64,000 bases of DNA from contig NZ_RHOJ01000003.1 of the NCBI RefSeq assembly GCF_003946485.1, positions 1 through 64,000 of the forward strand. Direction: 5' to 3'. A program made the position numbers and the translations under genes. The DNA comes from Lacticaseibacillus jixianensis (GTDB lineage: Bacteria; Bacillota; Bacilli; Lactobacillales; Lactobacillaceae). Below are positions 1-8,232 of this stretch, in pieces (position 1 is the stretch's first letter; the number at the start of each line of letters is the position of its first letter). The notes beneath the pieces were generated by a model, which was given only the letters and a program-made list of their open reading frames with translations, made no database searches and had not been told where the DNA came from.

Positions 1-76
1 TCAGGTAGATAGGCTGGAAGTGGAAGTGCAGCGATGCATGGAGCGGACCAGTACTAATCGGTCGAGGACTTAACCA
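1..76 (+). rRNA. 23S rRNA, 3' end (partial)
   Basis: The first bases match the conserved 3' end of bacterial 23S rRNA, including the segment reading ccagtactaatcggtcgagg just before the terminus. The rest of the gene lies upstream of the window, so this is only the tail. It is followed by a spacer of about 200 bases and the 5S gene, the normal rRNA operon order. The exact 3' end is estimated by family resemblance. Confidence 0.95.
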
Positions 77-274
77 AGTACAGTGCGCAGCTTTGGCGAA
101 CTTAGGCCAATGGCTAGCCTAGCTTGGGGCTTTGCCGGCGCAGCCGGTGAAGACGCAAGCGTAGCTAGACACTTGGCTGTTGCCAAAGCGGAGCACGACT
201 AGTGAGCAAATACGCGTTCGAAGCATTTAAAACAATGATAGCCAGTTTTGAGAGCGCAAAGCTTTCAATTAAAT
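77..274 (+). other. 23S-5S internal transcribed spacer
   Basis: No gene, tRNA or convincing ORF is visible between the 23S tail and the 5S gene. The stretch should be transcribed and hold the processing stems of the two rRNAs. Confidence 0.6.
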
Positions 275-396
275 AAGTGCGGTGGCGATAGCGAGAAGGA
301 TACACCTGTTCCCATGCCGAACACAGAAGTTAAGCTTCTCTACGCCGAGAGTAGTTGGTGGGTGACTGCCTGCGAGGGTAGGAAGCTGCCGCGCTT
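275..396 (+). rRNA. rrf: 5S rRNA
   Basis: The stretch contains the conserved 5S core (cccatgccgaacacagaagtt) and its ends, aagtgcggtggc and gctgccgcgctt, pair with each other with G-U wobbles to form helix I. Its length is normal for 5S rRNA. It sits between the 23S spacer and the tRNA cluster. End positions are accurate to a few bases. Confidence 0.95.
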
Positions 397-404
397 TATA
401 TCAT

Positions 405-477
405 GGAGGATTAGCTCAGTTGGGAGAGCGTCTGCCTTACAAGCAGAGGGTCACAGGTTCGAGCCCTGTATCCTCCA
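405..477 (+). tRNA. tRNA-Val (anticodon TAC)
   Basis: A 73-base cloverleaf with acceptor arms ggaggat and atcctcc. The anticodon loop is cttacaa, giving TAC, and the T-loop is ttcgagc. It is the first tRNA after 5S. CCA is not encoded. Confidence 0.97.
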
Positions 478-479
478 TT

Positions 480-552
480 GAGCCGTTAGCTCAGTCGGTA
501 GAGCATCTGACTTTTAATCAGAGGGTCGACAGTTCGAGCCTGTCACGGCTCA
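480..552 (+). tRNA. tRNA-Lys (anticodon TTT)
   Basis: A 73-base cloverleaf with acceptor arms gagccgt and acggctc. The anticodon loop is cttttaa, giving TTT. It starts two bases after tRNA-Val, so the pair is co-transcribed and cut apart by tRNA processing enzymes. Confidence 0.97.
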
Positions 553-572
553 TTTCCATTAGTTCCATCTCT

Positions 573-654
573 GCGGGTGTGGCGGAACTGGCAGACGCGC
601 TAGATTTAGGTTCTAGTGGTTATCACCGTGGGGGTTCGAGTCCCTTCACCCGCA
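573..654 (+). tRNA. tRNA-Leu (anticodon TAG)
   Basis: A class II tRNA with a long variable arm. The acceptor arms are gcgggtg and cacccgc. The anticodon loop tttaggt gives TAG. Confidence 0.96.
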
Positions 655-658
655 TCAT

Positions 659-731
659 GCCGACTTAGCTCAGCTGGCAGAGCACCTGTCTTGTAAACAG
701 GGGGTCGGAGGTTCGAACCCTCTAGTCGGCA
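659..731 (+). tRNA. tRNA-Thr (anticodon TGT)
   Basis: A 73-base cloverleaf with acceptor arms gccgact and agtcggc. The anticodon loop cttgtaa gives TGT. Confidence 0.97.
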
Positions 732-743
732 TCATACCAGTCT

Positions 744-815
744 GCGGAAGTAGTTCAGTGGTAGAACGCCACCTTGCCATGGTGGAGGTCGCGGGTTCGA
801 ATCCCGTCTTCCGCT
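744..815 (+). tRNA. tRNA-Gly (anticodon GCC), copy 1
   Basis: A 72-base cloverleaf with acceptor arms gcggaag and cttccgc. The anticodon loop ttgccat gives GCC. An identical copy lies about 270 bases downstream at 1018-1089. Confidence 0.97.
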
Positions 816-825
816 TTCACGAGCC

Positions 826-911
826 GCCGGGATGGCGAAACTGGTAGACGCACAGGACTTAAAATCCTGCGGTAAGTGATTACCGTGTCGGTTCGAACCC
901 GACTCTCGGCA
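826..911 (+). tRNA. tRNA-Leu (anticodon TAA)
   Basis: An 86-base class II tRNA with acceptor arms gccggga and tctcggc, including one G-T pair. The anticodon loop cttaaaa gives TAA. This is the second leucine tRNA of the cluster. Confidence 0.96.
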
Positions 912-919
912 TAGATAAC

Positions 920-993
920 GCACCCATAGCGCAATTGGATAGAGTGTCTGACTACGAATCAGAAGGTTGTAGGTTCGACTCCTACTGGGTGCA
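920..993 (+). tRNA. tRNA-Arg (anticodon ACG)
   Basis: A 74-base cloverleaf with acceptor arms gcaccca and tgggtgc. The anticodon loop ctacgaa gives ACG. The wobble A is normally deaminated to inosine to read CGN codons. Confidence 0.97.
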
Positions 994-1017
994 TCTCCGG
1001 CTTGACCGGACTGTAAT

Positions 1018-1089
1018 GCGGAAGTAGTTCAGTGGTAGAACGCCACCTTGCCATGGTGGAGGTCGCGGGTTCGAATCCCGTCTTCCGCT
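1018..1089 (+). tRNA. tRNA-Gly (anticodon GCC), copy 2
   Basis: Identical over all 72 bases to the tRNA-Gly at 744-815. It sits between tRNA-Arg and tRNA-Pro, which points to a local duplication. The spacers around the two copies differ, so only the gene itself is conserved. Confidence 0.97.
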
Positions 1090-1093
1090 TCAT

Positions 1094-1167
1094 CGGGAAA
1101 TAGCTCAGCTTGGTAGAGCACTACGTTCGGGACGTAGGGGTCGCAAGTTCGAATCTTGTTTTCCCGA
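1094..1167 (+). tRNA. tRNA-Pro (anticodon CGG)
   Basis: A 74-base cloverleaf with acceptor arms cgggaaa and tttcccg. The anticodon loop is ttcggga, giving CGG, which reads CCG codons. Low-GC relatives usually show TGG at this cluster position. A CGG tRNA fits the high GC content of this genome. Confidence 0.94.
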
Positions 1168-1172
1168 TCGAT

Positions 1173-1202
1173 AACTGATGTCGCCTGACATCAGTTTTTT
1201 TG
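1173..1202 (+). terminator. Terminator of the rRNA-tRNA operon
   Basis: A perfect 10-base-pair stem, aactgatgtc with gacatcagtt, and a four-base loop are followed by a run of T. It ends the rRNA-tRNA transcript. Confidence 0.93.
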
Positions 1203-1276
1203 TGTCTGAAAATGACTGTGCATGCCCAGTGGAACCTGTCGCCACGAACAAGGCTGGTAATTTACAGAATTACCAG

Positions 1277-1308
1277 TATAATTAAGGTCAAGATTAGTCA
1301 AAGTCAAA
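1277..1308 (+). promoter_or_regulatory. ctsR promoter -10 and CtsR operator
   Basis: A consensus TATAAT lies at 1277-1282. Directly downstream, 1286-1302 matches the known CtsR operator (two RGTCAAA heptads spaced by three bases) with two deviations. A third overlapping heptad, AGTCAAA, lies at 1302-1308. A repressor bound here would cover the transcription start, so ctsR-clpC should be autorepressed. No clear -35 hexamer is seen. Confidence 0.85.
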
Positions 1309-1320
1309 AAGGTGAAGTAA

Positions 1321-1788
1321 ATGCAAGGACAGAATATCTCCGACGTGATCGAACATTACCTGAAGGCGATGCTTGATTCTTCGCGGAAAGTCGAGATCAG
1401 CCGCGCTGAGATCGCCCAGCAATTTAACTGCGTTCCCTCGCAGATCAACTATGTGATCAAAACCCGTTTTACCCCGCAGCGGGGCTATCTTGTGGAGAGT
1501 AAGCGTGGCGGCGGGGGGTACATCCGGATCCTGAAAGTCCACCTGCGTGATGATCAGGATCTGATTTCGCTGATGGCGCAGAATATTCCCGATGCGCTTC
1601 GCGAGCGAGACGGTGAAGCCCTGATCCAGCAGCTCTATGACGCGGGTTTGATCAATCGTCAGGCCGGCAACATGATGCTTGCAGTACTCAGTTCCCATAC
1701 GCTAAACGTGGGGGACCGGGAAGCGGAAGAGACACTGCGTTCACGACTGCTACTTGCTTTTCTCGACAGTTTGCGGTATGAAAGATAG
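1321..1788 (+). CDS. ctsR: CtsR, transcriptional repressor of class III heat-shock genes
   Basis: CtsR is a dimeric repressor that blocks clp and chaperone promoters until heat inactivates it. The 155 residues match the family's length. A winged helix-turn-helix spans about residues 20-70. It contains the glycine-rich wing RGGGGY at 62-67, which acts as thermosensor and DNA-minor-groove contact in the family. The C-terminal half is the dimerisation and Clp-interaction domain. Start ATG 1321 is the only sensible one; its Shine-Dalgarno (aggtgaag) is weak, fitting low expression of a regulator. clpC follows after about 60 bases. No mcsA or mcsB lies between them, as usual in lactobacilli, so the arginine-kinase branch of control seen in Bacillus is absent here. 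Confidence 0.95.
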   Translation: MQGQNISDVIEHYLKAMLDSSRKVEISRAEIAQQFNCVPSQINYVIKTRFTPQRGYLVESKRGGGGYIRILKVHLRDDQDLISLMAQNIPDALRERDGEALIQQLYDAGLINRQAGNMMLAVLSSHTLNVGDREAEETLRSRLLLAFLDSLRYER

Positions 1789-1852
1789 AACTTAATTATT
1801 TTCGGCTGGTGCTGATACCAGCTGATAATAGTGTTTATAAAGGAGCGTGCTT

Positions 1853-4357
1853 ATGGACAACTTATTTACCCCAAGTGCAAAGAATGTTTTATTGATTGCA
1901 CAGGAACAAGCCAAGTACTTCCACCATCACGCGGTGGGCACGGAGCACTTGCTGATGGCGCTCGTAATGGAACAGGAAGGAATTGCCGGCAAGACTTTGC
2001 GTCAGCTCGGCATTTCCGAACAAGACATTCATGATGAAATTGAGCGGTTTACCGGCTACGGGACCGTGGATGACGGTGGCCTGAGCAAGGACGCCTACTT
2101 ACCGTACTCACCGAAGGGCAAGGAAATCTTGAGCTTCGCGGGTGACGAGGCGAAGCGCCTGGGCGCCCTTAAAATCGGCACGGAACATATCCTGCTGGGG
2201 CTACTTCGTGAGGATGACATTCTTGCCGCCCGGATCATTCAGGATCTTGATCTCAGCTTAGTGAAAACACGCCAGCTCGTCCTGAAGAAAATGGGCATCT
2301 CTGACGCGGCCGCCAAGCATCGCAGTGCAGCCGGCCCCCAGCGCGGCGGTCGGCCGGCGAGTCAAGGAACCCCAACCCTGGACGGGCTGGCGCGTGACCT
2401 GACGCAGTTGGCCCGAGAGAATCGCATGGATCCGGTCGTTGGCCGTGATAAAGAAGTGCGCCGGTTGATCCAGATCCTTGCCCGGCGGACGAAGAACAAT
2501 CCGGTCCTGATCGGCGAGCCTGGGGTCGGTAAAACGGCGATCGCTGAAGGTTTTGCTGAGAAAATCGTTGCGGGCGAAGTCCCGGATGACATGAAAAACA
2601 AACGGTTGATGGCGCTTGACATGGGCTCTCTGGTGGCTGGCACCAAGTACCGCGGGGAGTTTGAAGACCGGCTGAAGAAAGTGATCGACGAGATCTACCA
2701 AGACGGCAACGTCATCTTGTTTGTCGATGAGCTGCACACGCTGATCGGCGCTGGCGGCGCCGAGGGGGCGATCGATGCCAGTAACATTCTGAAGCCATCG
2801 CTTGCCCGCGGTGAGCTCCAGCTGATTGGGGCGACGACCCTGGACGAGTACCAAAAGTACATTGAAAAAGACGCGGCCCTTGAGCGGCGGTTTGCTACCA
2901 TCACGGTTGAAGAACCCACAGAGGCGGAAGCTGAACAGATCCTGAAGGGACTGCGGCCGCGCTATGAGGCGCACCATGGGGTGACGATCACCGACGCGGC
3001 GCTGCACGAAGCGGTGACGCTGTCCAGCCGTTACATTTCGAGCCGCTTTTTGCCTGACAAAGCGATCGATCTGATCGATGAAAGTGCTGCGAAGGTGCGC
3101 TTAGACGAGTCCGATCGGCCAACCAAGGCCGATAAGCTGCAAAAACAGCTGAAGGAAACAGTCCAGGCGAAGGACGATGCGATCATGCACCAAGACTTCG
3201 AAACGGCGGCAACGATTCGGGAGAAGGAGCAAAAACTGCGGACCAAACTGGACGCCGCGCCGGAGCCAGTGGATGCTAACGGGGTGCGGACCGACGTCAA
3301 GGTCGGTCCGGAAGACGTCGCTGAGGTCGTTTCCCAATGGACTGGCGTACCAGTGACGCAGCTGCAAAAGAAAGAATCAGAACGGCTCGTTAACCTGGAG
3401 AAGGTCTTGCACGAGCGGGTCGTTGGCCAGGACGAGGCGGTTTCCGCCGTTGCGCGGGCCATTCGCCGGGCCCGTAGTGGGCTCAAGGATCCAACGCGCC
3501 CGATCGGCTCATTCATGTTCCTCGGGCCGACCGGGGTCGGTAAGACCGAGCTGGCCAAGGCACTGGCTGAGGCAATGTTCGGCTCAGAGGACGCAATGAT
3601 CCGCGTCGACATGTCAGAGTACATGGAAAAGTACAGCACCAGTCGCCTGATCGGGGCGGCACCGGGCTACGTCGGTTACGACGAAGGCGGTCAGCTGACC
3701 GAGAAGGTGCGCAACAAGCCGTACTCCGTGGTCCTGCTGGACGAAGTTGAAAAGGCCCACCCGGACGTGTTCAACATTTTGCTGCAGGTCCTGGACGATG
3801 GCTTTCTAACCGACTCCAAGGGCCGGCGCGTGGATTTTCGCAATACGATCTTGATCATGACTTCCAACATCGGGGCCACCTCCCTGCGCGATGACAAGGC
3901 AGTCGGGTTCGGCAAGGAGGCGCCGACGCAGGATTTCCGTTCGATGCAGTCGCGGATGCTGGAGGAACTGAAGAAAGCGTTTCGGCCGGAGTTCCTTAAC
4001 CGGATCGACGAGACCGTGGTCTTCCACAGCCTGACTAAGCCAGAATTGCACGAAATCGTGAAGATCATGGCCAAGCAGGTCCTGCACCGGCTCAGCGAGC
4101 AGGACATCAAGGTCAAGATCACCCCGGCCGGGATCAATGCGGTCGCCAAGGCGGGCTTTGATCCTGAATACGGGGCGCGGCCGATCCGCCGGGCACTGCA
4201 GCGCGACGTCGAAGACCAGCTGTCTGAGCTGCTGCTGACCGGCCAGGCCGGCGCGGGTGATACGATCACGATCGGGGCCACTAAGGGGAAGCTGACCTTC
4301 CACGTTAAACGCGGACACCAGCCTGAGCAGTCCCCAAAGGAGCCCGTCCATGCTTGA
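1853..4357 (+). CDS. clpC: ClpC, AAA+ unfoldase of the Clp protease
   Basis: ClpC unfolds protein substrates and feeds them to ClpP. The 834-residue product has the double Clp N-domain (about 1-145) and a first AAA+ module with Walker A GEPGVGKT at 221-228. A UVR-type coiled middle segment follows at about 415-450 and a second AAA+ module has Walker A GPTGVGKT at 558-565, ending in a D2 small domain. ATG 1853 is chosen because AGGAG at 1841-1845 is seven bases upstream; a GTG two codons earlier is too close. It is the second gene of the CtsR-controlled operon. In the family, the N-domain binds adaptors and the D2 domain docks on ClpP. Confidence 0.97.
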   Translation: MDNLFTPSAKNVLLIAQEQAKYFHHHAVGTEHLLMALVMEQEGIAGKTLRQLGISEQDIHDEIERFTGYGTVDDGGLSKDAYLPYSPKGKEILSFAGDEAKRLGALKIGTEHILLGLLREDDILAARIIQDLDLSLVKTRQLVLKKMGISDAAAKHRSAAGPQRGGRPASQGTPTLDGLARDLTQLARENRMDPVVGRDKEVRRLIQILARRTKNNPVLIGEPGVGKTAIAEGFAEKIVAGEVPDDMKNKRLMALDMGSLVAGTKYRGEFEDRLKKVIDEIYQDGNVILFVDELHTLIGAGGAEGAIDASNILKPSLARGELQLIGATTLDEYQKYIEKDAALERRFATITVEEPTEAEAEQILKGLRPRYEAHHGVTITDAALHEAVTLSSRYISSRFLPDKAIDLIDESAAKVRLDESDRPTKADKLQKQLKETVQAKDDAIMHQDFETAATIREKEQKLRTKLDAAPEPVDANGVRTDVKVGPEDVAEVVSQWTGVPVTQLQKKESERLVNLEKVLHERVVGQDEAVSAVARAIRRARSGLKDPTRPIGSFMFLGPTGVGKTELAKALAEAMFGSEDAMIRVDMSEYMEKYSTSRLIGAAPGYVGYDEGGQLTEKVRNKPYSVVLLDEVEKAHPDVFNILLQVLDDGFLTDSKGRRVDFRNTILIMTSNIGATSLRDDKAVGFGKEAPTQDFRSMQSRMLEELKKAFRPEFLNRIDETVVFHSLTKPELHEIVKIMAKQVLHRLSEQDIKVKITPAGINAVAKAGFDPEYGARPIRRALQRDVEDQLSELLLTGQAGAGDTITIGATKGKLTFHVKRGHQPEQSPKEPVHA

Positions 4358-4381
4358 TCGGCCGGGACTTTCCCCAATTAA

Positions 4382-4410
4382 TTGACATCTGATCTTAGTC
4401 GATGTATCAT
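4382..4410 (+). promoter_or_regulatory. Promoter P1 of the rpoB leader
   Basis: TTGACA at 4382-4387 and TATCAT at 4405-4410 are separated by 17 bases, a near-consensus sigma-A promoter. It starts only 25 bases behind the clpC stop. Transcripts from it would run through the hairpins at 4440-4524 before reaching rpoB. Confidence 0.75.
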
Positions 4411-4416
4411 TAGTGC

Positions 4417-4524
4417 AATTGCATTTCGGCTAGGACATCAGTTGCGGCGATCTATTGTCCGCTGCGACATATAAAACGTAAAAGTAGGTCAGTGCTTGGC
4501 ACGCTCTGCTTTTCGTTTTTTTTT
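4417..4524 (+). ncRNA. Structured rpoB leader, candidate Lacto-rpoB element
   Basis: The transcript expected from the promoter at 4382 first forms a hairpin at about 4440-4469 and then the terminator-like hairpin at 4480-4524. A conserved RNA called Lacto-rpoB is known from rpoB leaders of lactic acid bacteria. Position and taxon fit, but I assign it by context and not by covariance. Confidence 0.5.
4480..4524 (+). terminator. Terminator between clpC and rpoB
   Basis: About 15 base pairs form between aaaagtaggtc..gtgc and gcac..gctctgctttt, with one mismatch and one bulged A. A run of nine T follows. It can end clpC read-through, and it lies downstream of the strong promoter at 4382, so it may also attenuate rpoB. 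Confidence 0.8.
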
Positions 4525-4562
4525 GCTCAAAACGTCCGTTAACCACCGACTGTATTTTAAAT

Positions 4563-4590
4563 TTAACAATCGTTACGTTTAATTTACAAT
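4563..4590 (+). promoter_or_regulatory. Promoter P2 of rpoBC
   Basis: TTAACA at 4563-4568 and TACAAT at 4585-4590 are separated by 16 bases in an AT-rich patch. It lies beyond the terminator and would give a short leader of about 30 bases. Confidence 0.6.
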
Positions 4591-4626
4591 CAGGATGGCC
4601 GAAAAATCCAATGAGGGGTGAATAAT

Positions 4627-7600
4627 TTGGCAGGACACTTAGTGAATTACGGCAAACACCGCACTCGCCGTTCCTATTCCCGCATTAAAGAAGTTCTCGA
4701 TCTGCCTAACTTGATTGAGATCCAAACCAACTCCTATCAGTGGTTCCTTGACGAAGGCCTGAAGGAAATGTTCGATGACATTATGCCAATCGAGGATTTC
4801 CAAGGGAAGCTGTCCTTGGAATACGTTGATTATCAGTTGTTGGAGCCTAAATATACCGTTGACGAGGCGCGCCAGCACGATGCCAACTACTCGGCGCCGC
4901 TGCACGTGACCTTGCGCTTGACTAACCACGAAACTGGTGAGATCAAGAGCCAGGACGTGTTCTTTGGCGATTTCCCACTGATGACGAAGCAGGGCACCTT
5001 CATTATTAATGGGGCAGAGCGAGTCATCGTTTCACAGTTGGTGCGCTCACCTGGCGTTTACTACAACAGCGAAACCGATAAGAACTCGCGTGTGACCTAT
5101 GGCACAACGGTGATCCCAAACCGTGGGGCCTGGCTTGAATACGAGACTGACGCCAAGGACCTGGCTTACGTGCGGATCGACCGGACCCGGAAGATCCCGC
5201 TGACCGAGCTCGTCCGTGCGCTCGGTTTTGGCGCCGACCAGGACATTCTTGATATTTTTGGTGACAACGATTCGTTGATGCTGACCATGGAGAAGGACGT
5301 TCACAAGAACACCGATGACTCGCGCACCGATGAATCGTTGAAGGACATCTACGAACGGCTACGTCCAGGCGAGCCGAAGACCGCAGATTCTTCACGTTCT
5401 TTGCTTTACGCGCGCTTCTTTGATCCAAAGCGCTACGACATGGCTTTTGTTGGCCGCTACAAGGTCAACAAGAAGCTGAGCCTCAAGACCCGCCTGCTTG
5501 GCCAGACCCTGGCAGAGACACTGGCTGACCCGGATACCGGTGAAGTCATTGCGCAAAAGGGCGAGAAGATCGACCGTCACGTGATGGACACGCTGGGCGG
5601 GTACCTCGACCGCGACGATTTCAAGACCGTCACTTACCAACCGTCCGACCAGGGCGTGGTGACCGATCCGATGACGGTGCAGGTCATTAAGGTCTACTCC
5701 AAGGTCAACCCAGAGAAGGAAATCAAGCTGATCGGCAACGGGCACATTGACCCGAAAGCCAAGCACTTGATGCCGGCTGATATCATCGCGTCCATGAACT
5801 ACTTCCTGAACCTTCAGGAAGGGCTCGGCTCGACCGATGATATCGATCACTTGGGCAACCGTCGTATTCGTTCAGTCGGCGAGCTGCTGCAAAACCAGTT
5901 CCGGATCGGGCTTTCCCGGATGGAACGGGTCGTGCGCGAGCGGATGTCGATCCAGGATTCCGCCACGGTAACACCCCAGCAGCTGATCAACATTCGGCCG
6001 GTGGTGGCATCGGTCAAGGAATTCTTCGGCAGTTCTCAGCTGTCCCAGTTCATGGACCAGACCAACCCGCTTGGCGAGTTAACGCATAAGCGCCGGCTCT
6101 CCGCCCTTGGGCCTGGTGGCTTGACCCGTGATCGTGCGGGTTATGAAGTCCGTGACGTGCACTACACCCATTACGGCCGGATGTGCCCAATTGAGACGCC
6201 AGAAGGCCCGAACATCGGGCTGATCAACAGTCTGGCTTCCTACGCGGTGGTCAACAAGTACGGCTTCATCGAAAGCCCGTACCGGCGTGTTTCGTGGGAC
6301 ACCCACAAGGTCACCAACAAGATCGACTACCTTACCGCCGACGAAGAAGATAACTATGTTGTTGCCCAGGCGAACGCCAAGCTGAACGACGACGGCTCTT
6401 TTGCCGAAGACGCGATCCTGGCTCGTTCCAAGGATGTCAACATTGAAACCACTCCTGACCACATCGACTACATGGACGTTTCGCCTAAGCAAGTTGTTGC
6501 CGTTGCGACTGCCTGCATTCCGTTCTTGGAAAATGACGACTCCAACCGTGCGCTGATGGGGGCCAACATGCAGCGTCAGGCGGTGCCTTTGATCAATCCT
6601 CATGCCCCACTGATCGGGACGGGGATGGAATACAAGGCTGCTCATGACTCCGGGATCGCCGTGCTCGCTGAGCACGCCGGCACCGTTGAGTACGTGGACG
6701 CTAAGGTGATCAAGGTGCGCCGTGAAGACGGTGCCCAAGACACCTACAAGCTCATGAAATTCCAGCGCTCGAACGCCGGTAAGAACTACAACCAGCGGCC
6801 AATCGTGCGCTTGGGCGACAAGGTCGACGAAGACGAGATCATCGCCGACGGCCCAGCGATGGAAAACGGCGAACTGGCTTTGGGGCAAAACCCGATCATC
6901 GCCTTCATGACTTGGAACATGTACAACTACGAAGACGCGATCGTGCTGTCCGAGAAGCTGGTCAAAGACGACGCCTACACCTCGATTCATATTGAGGAGT
7001 ACGAATCTGAAGCGCGCGACACCAAGCTCGGGCCTGAAGAAATCACGCGGGAAATTCCGAACGTCGGTGAAGACGCGCTGAAGGACCTCGACGAGTTCGG
7101 GGTTGTCCGCATCGGGGCAGAAGTTCGCGATGGCGATATCTTGGTCGGCAAAGTGACACCAAAGGGTGTGACCGAGCTGTCCGCTGAAGAGCGGCTGCTC
7201 CACGCTATTTTCGGGGAAAAAGCGCGTGAAGTGCGCGACACCTCACTGCGGGTCCCTCATGGCGGCGGCGGCATTATCCAGGACGTTCGGATCTTCACCC
7301 GCGAGGCGGGCGACGAGCTGTCTCCTGGTGTTAACATGATGGTCCGCGTCTACATTACGCAGAAGCGGAAGATCCAGGTTGGTGACAAGATGTCTGGTCG
7401 CCACGGGAACAAGGGGACCGTTTCGGTCGTTGTGCCGGAAGAAGATATGCCATTCTTGCCAGATGGGACGCCGGTTGACATTCTGCTGTCGCCAATGGGT
7501 GTGCCTTCCCGTATGAACATCGGGCAGGTACTCGAACTTCACTTGGGGATGGCGGCCCGCAACTTAGGGATCCACATCGCCAGTCCAGTCTTTGACGGGG

Positions 7601-8220
7601 CGAACGATGATGATCTGTGGGCAACCGTTAAGGAAGCCGGCATGGCTTCGGACGGTAAATCCGTCCTTTACGACGGCCGCACTGGTGAGCCATTTGAGAA
7701 CCGGATCTCGGTCGGCGTCATGTACTACCTGAAGCTGGCCCACATGGTCGATGATAAGATCCATGCCCGTTCCATTGGACCTTACTCCTTGGTTACGCAG
7801 CAGCCGCTGGGTGGTAAAGCTCAGTTTGGTGGCCAGCGCTTCGGGGAAATGGAAGTCTGGGCCTTGGAAGCTTACGGGGCGGCTTACACCCTGCAAGAGA
7901 TCCTGACCTACAAGTCAGATGACGTGGTTGGCCGGGTGAAGACCTACGAAGCCATCGTCAAGGGCGAGCAGATCCCGCAGCCTGGTGTGCCAGAGTCGTT
8001 CCGTGTGCTGGTCAAAGAGCTGCAGGCCCTGGGTCTGGACATGAAGGTGCTGGATCAGGACAAGAATGAAATCGAACTGCGCGATATGGACGATGACGAC
8101 GACGATGTTGTATCCGTCGACGCTTTGGCTAAATTTGCCCAGGAGCAAGAGGAGAAGAAGGCAAAGGACGCTGCGGCAGCAGCAACCGATAAGCCGACTT
8201 CGGACGAAACCAAGAAATAG
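4627..8220 (+). CDS. rpoB: RNA polymerase beta subunit
   Basis: RpoB forms one jaw of the transcription machine and holds the rifampicin pocket. The product has 1197 residues. TTG 4627 is chosen as start: the Shine-Dalgarno GAGGGGTGA sits right before it and the protein then begins [15 protein letters not shown] as in relatives; the GTG at 4618 overlaps that Shine-Dalgarno. The rifampicin-resistance region spans about residues 471-492. It carries the susceptible residues Gln471, Asp477, His487, Arg490 and Ser492, so no resistance change is seen. The segment around ETPEGPN is intact. The C-terminal tail is acidic (a run of Asp) and Lys/Ala-rich, a lactobacillar extension. rpoC follows after 12 bases. 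Confidence 0.98.
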   Translation: MAGHLVNYGKHRTRRSYSRIKEVLDLPNLIEIQTNSYQWFLDEGLKEMFDDIMPIEDFQGKLSLEYVDYQLLEPKYTVDEARQHDANYSAPLHVTLRLTNHETGEIKSQDVFFGDFPLMTKQGTFIINGAERVIVSQLVRSPGVYYNSETDKNSRVTYGTTVIPNRGAWLEYETDAKDLAYVRIDRTRKIPLTELVRALGFGADQDILDIFGDNDSLMLTMEKDVHKNTDDSRTDESLKDIYERLRPGEPKTADSSRSLLYARFFDPKRYDMAFVGRYKVNKKLSLKTRLLGQTLAETLADPDTGEVIAQKGEKIDRHVMDTLGGYLDRDDFKTVTYQPSDQGVVTDPMTVQVIKVYSKVNPEKEIKLIGNGHIDPKAKHLMPADIIASMNYFLNLQEGLGSTDDIDHLGNRRIRSVGELLQNQFRIGLSRMERVVRERMSIQDSATVTPQQLINIRPVVASVKEFFGSSQLSQFMDQTNPLGELTHKRRLSALGPGGLTRDRAGYEVRDVHYTHYGRMCPIETPEGPNIGLINSLASYAVVNKYGFIESPYRRVSWDTHKVTNKIDYLTADEEDNYVVAQANAKLNDDGSFAEDAILARSKDVNIETTPDHIDYMDVSPKQVVAVATACIPFLENDDSNRALMGANMQRQAVPLINPHAPLIGTGMEYKAAHDSGIAVLAEHAGTVEYVDAKVIKVRREDGAQDTYKLMKFQRSNAGKNYNQRPIVRLGDKVDEDEIIADGPAMENGELALGQNPIIAFMTWNMYNYEDAIVLSEKLVKDDAYTSIHIEEYESEARDTKLGPEEITREIPNVGEDALKDLDEFGVVRIGAEVRDGDILVGKVTPKGVTELSAEERLLHAIFGEKAREVRDTSLRVPHGGGGIIQDVRIFTREAGDELSPGVNMMVRVYITQKRKIQVGDKMSGRHGNKGTVSVVVPEEDMPFLPDGTPVDILLSPMGVPSRMNIGQVLELHLGMAARNLGIHIASPVFDGANDDDLWATVKEAGMASDGKSVLYDGRTGEPFENRISVGVMYYLKLAHMVDDKIHARSIGPYSLVTQQPLGGKAQFGGQRFGEMEVWALEAYGAAYTLQEILTYKSDDVVGRVKTYEAIVKGEQIPQPGVPESFRVLVKELQALGLDMKVLDQDKNEIELRDMDDDDDDVVSVDALAKFAQEQEEKKAKDAAAAATDKPTSDETKK

Positions 8221-8232
8221 GAGGTTAGCCCT

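Noticed and set aside
1247-1320. CIRCE/HrcA operator ahead of ctsR
   Set aside because: No TTAGCACTC-N9-GAGTGCTAA repeat is present. The direct heptads fit CtsR alone.
6079-7203. Reverse-strand ORF of 374 codons inside rpoB
   Set aside because: It mirrors the rpoB frame. GC-rich third positions create long antisense frames; it has no Shine-Dalgarno and no recognisable domain.
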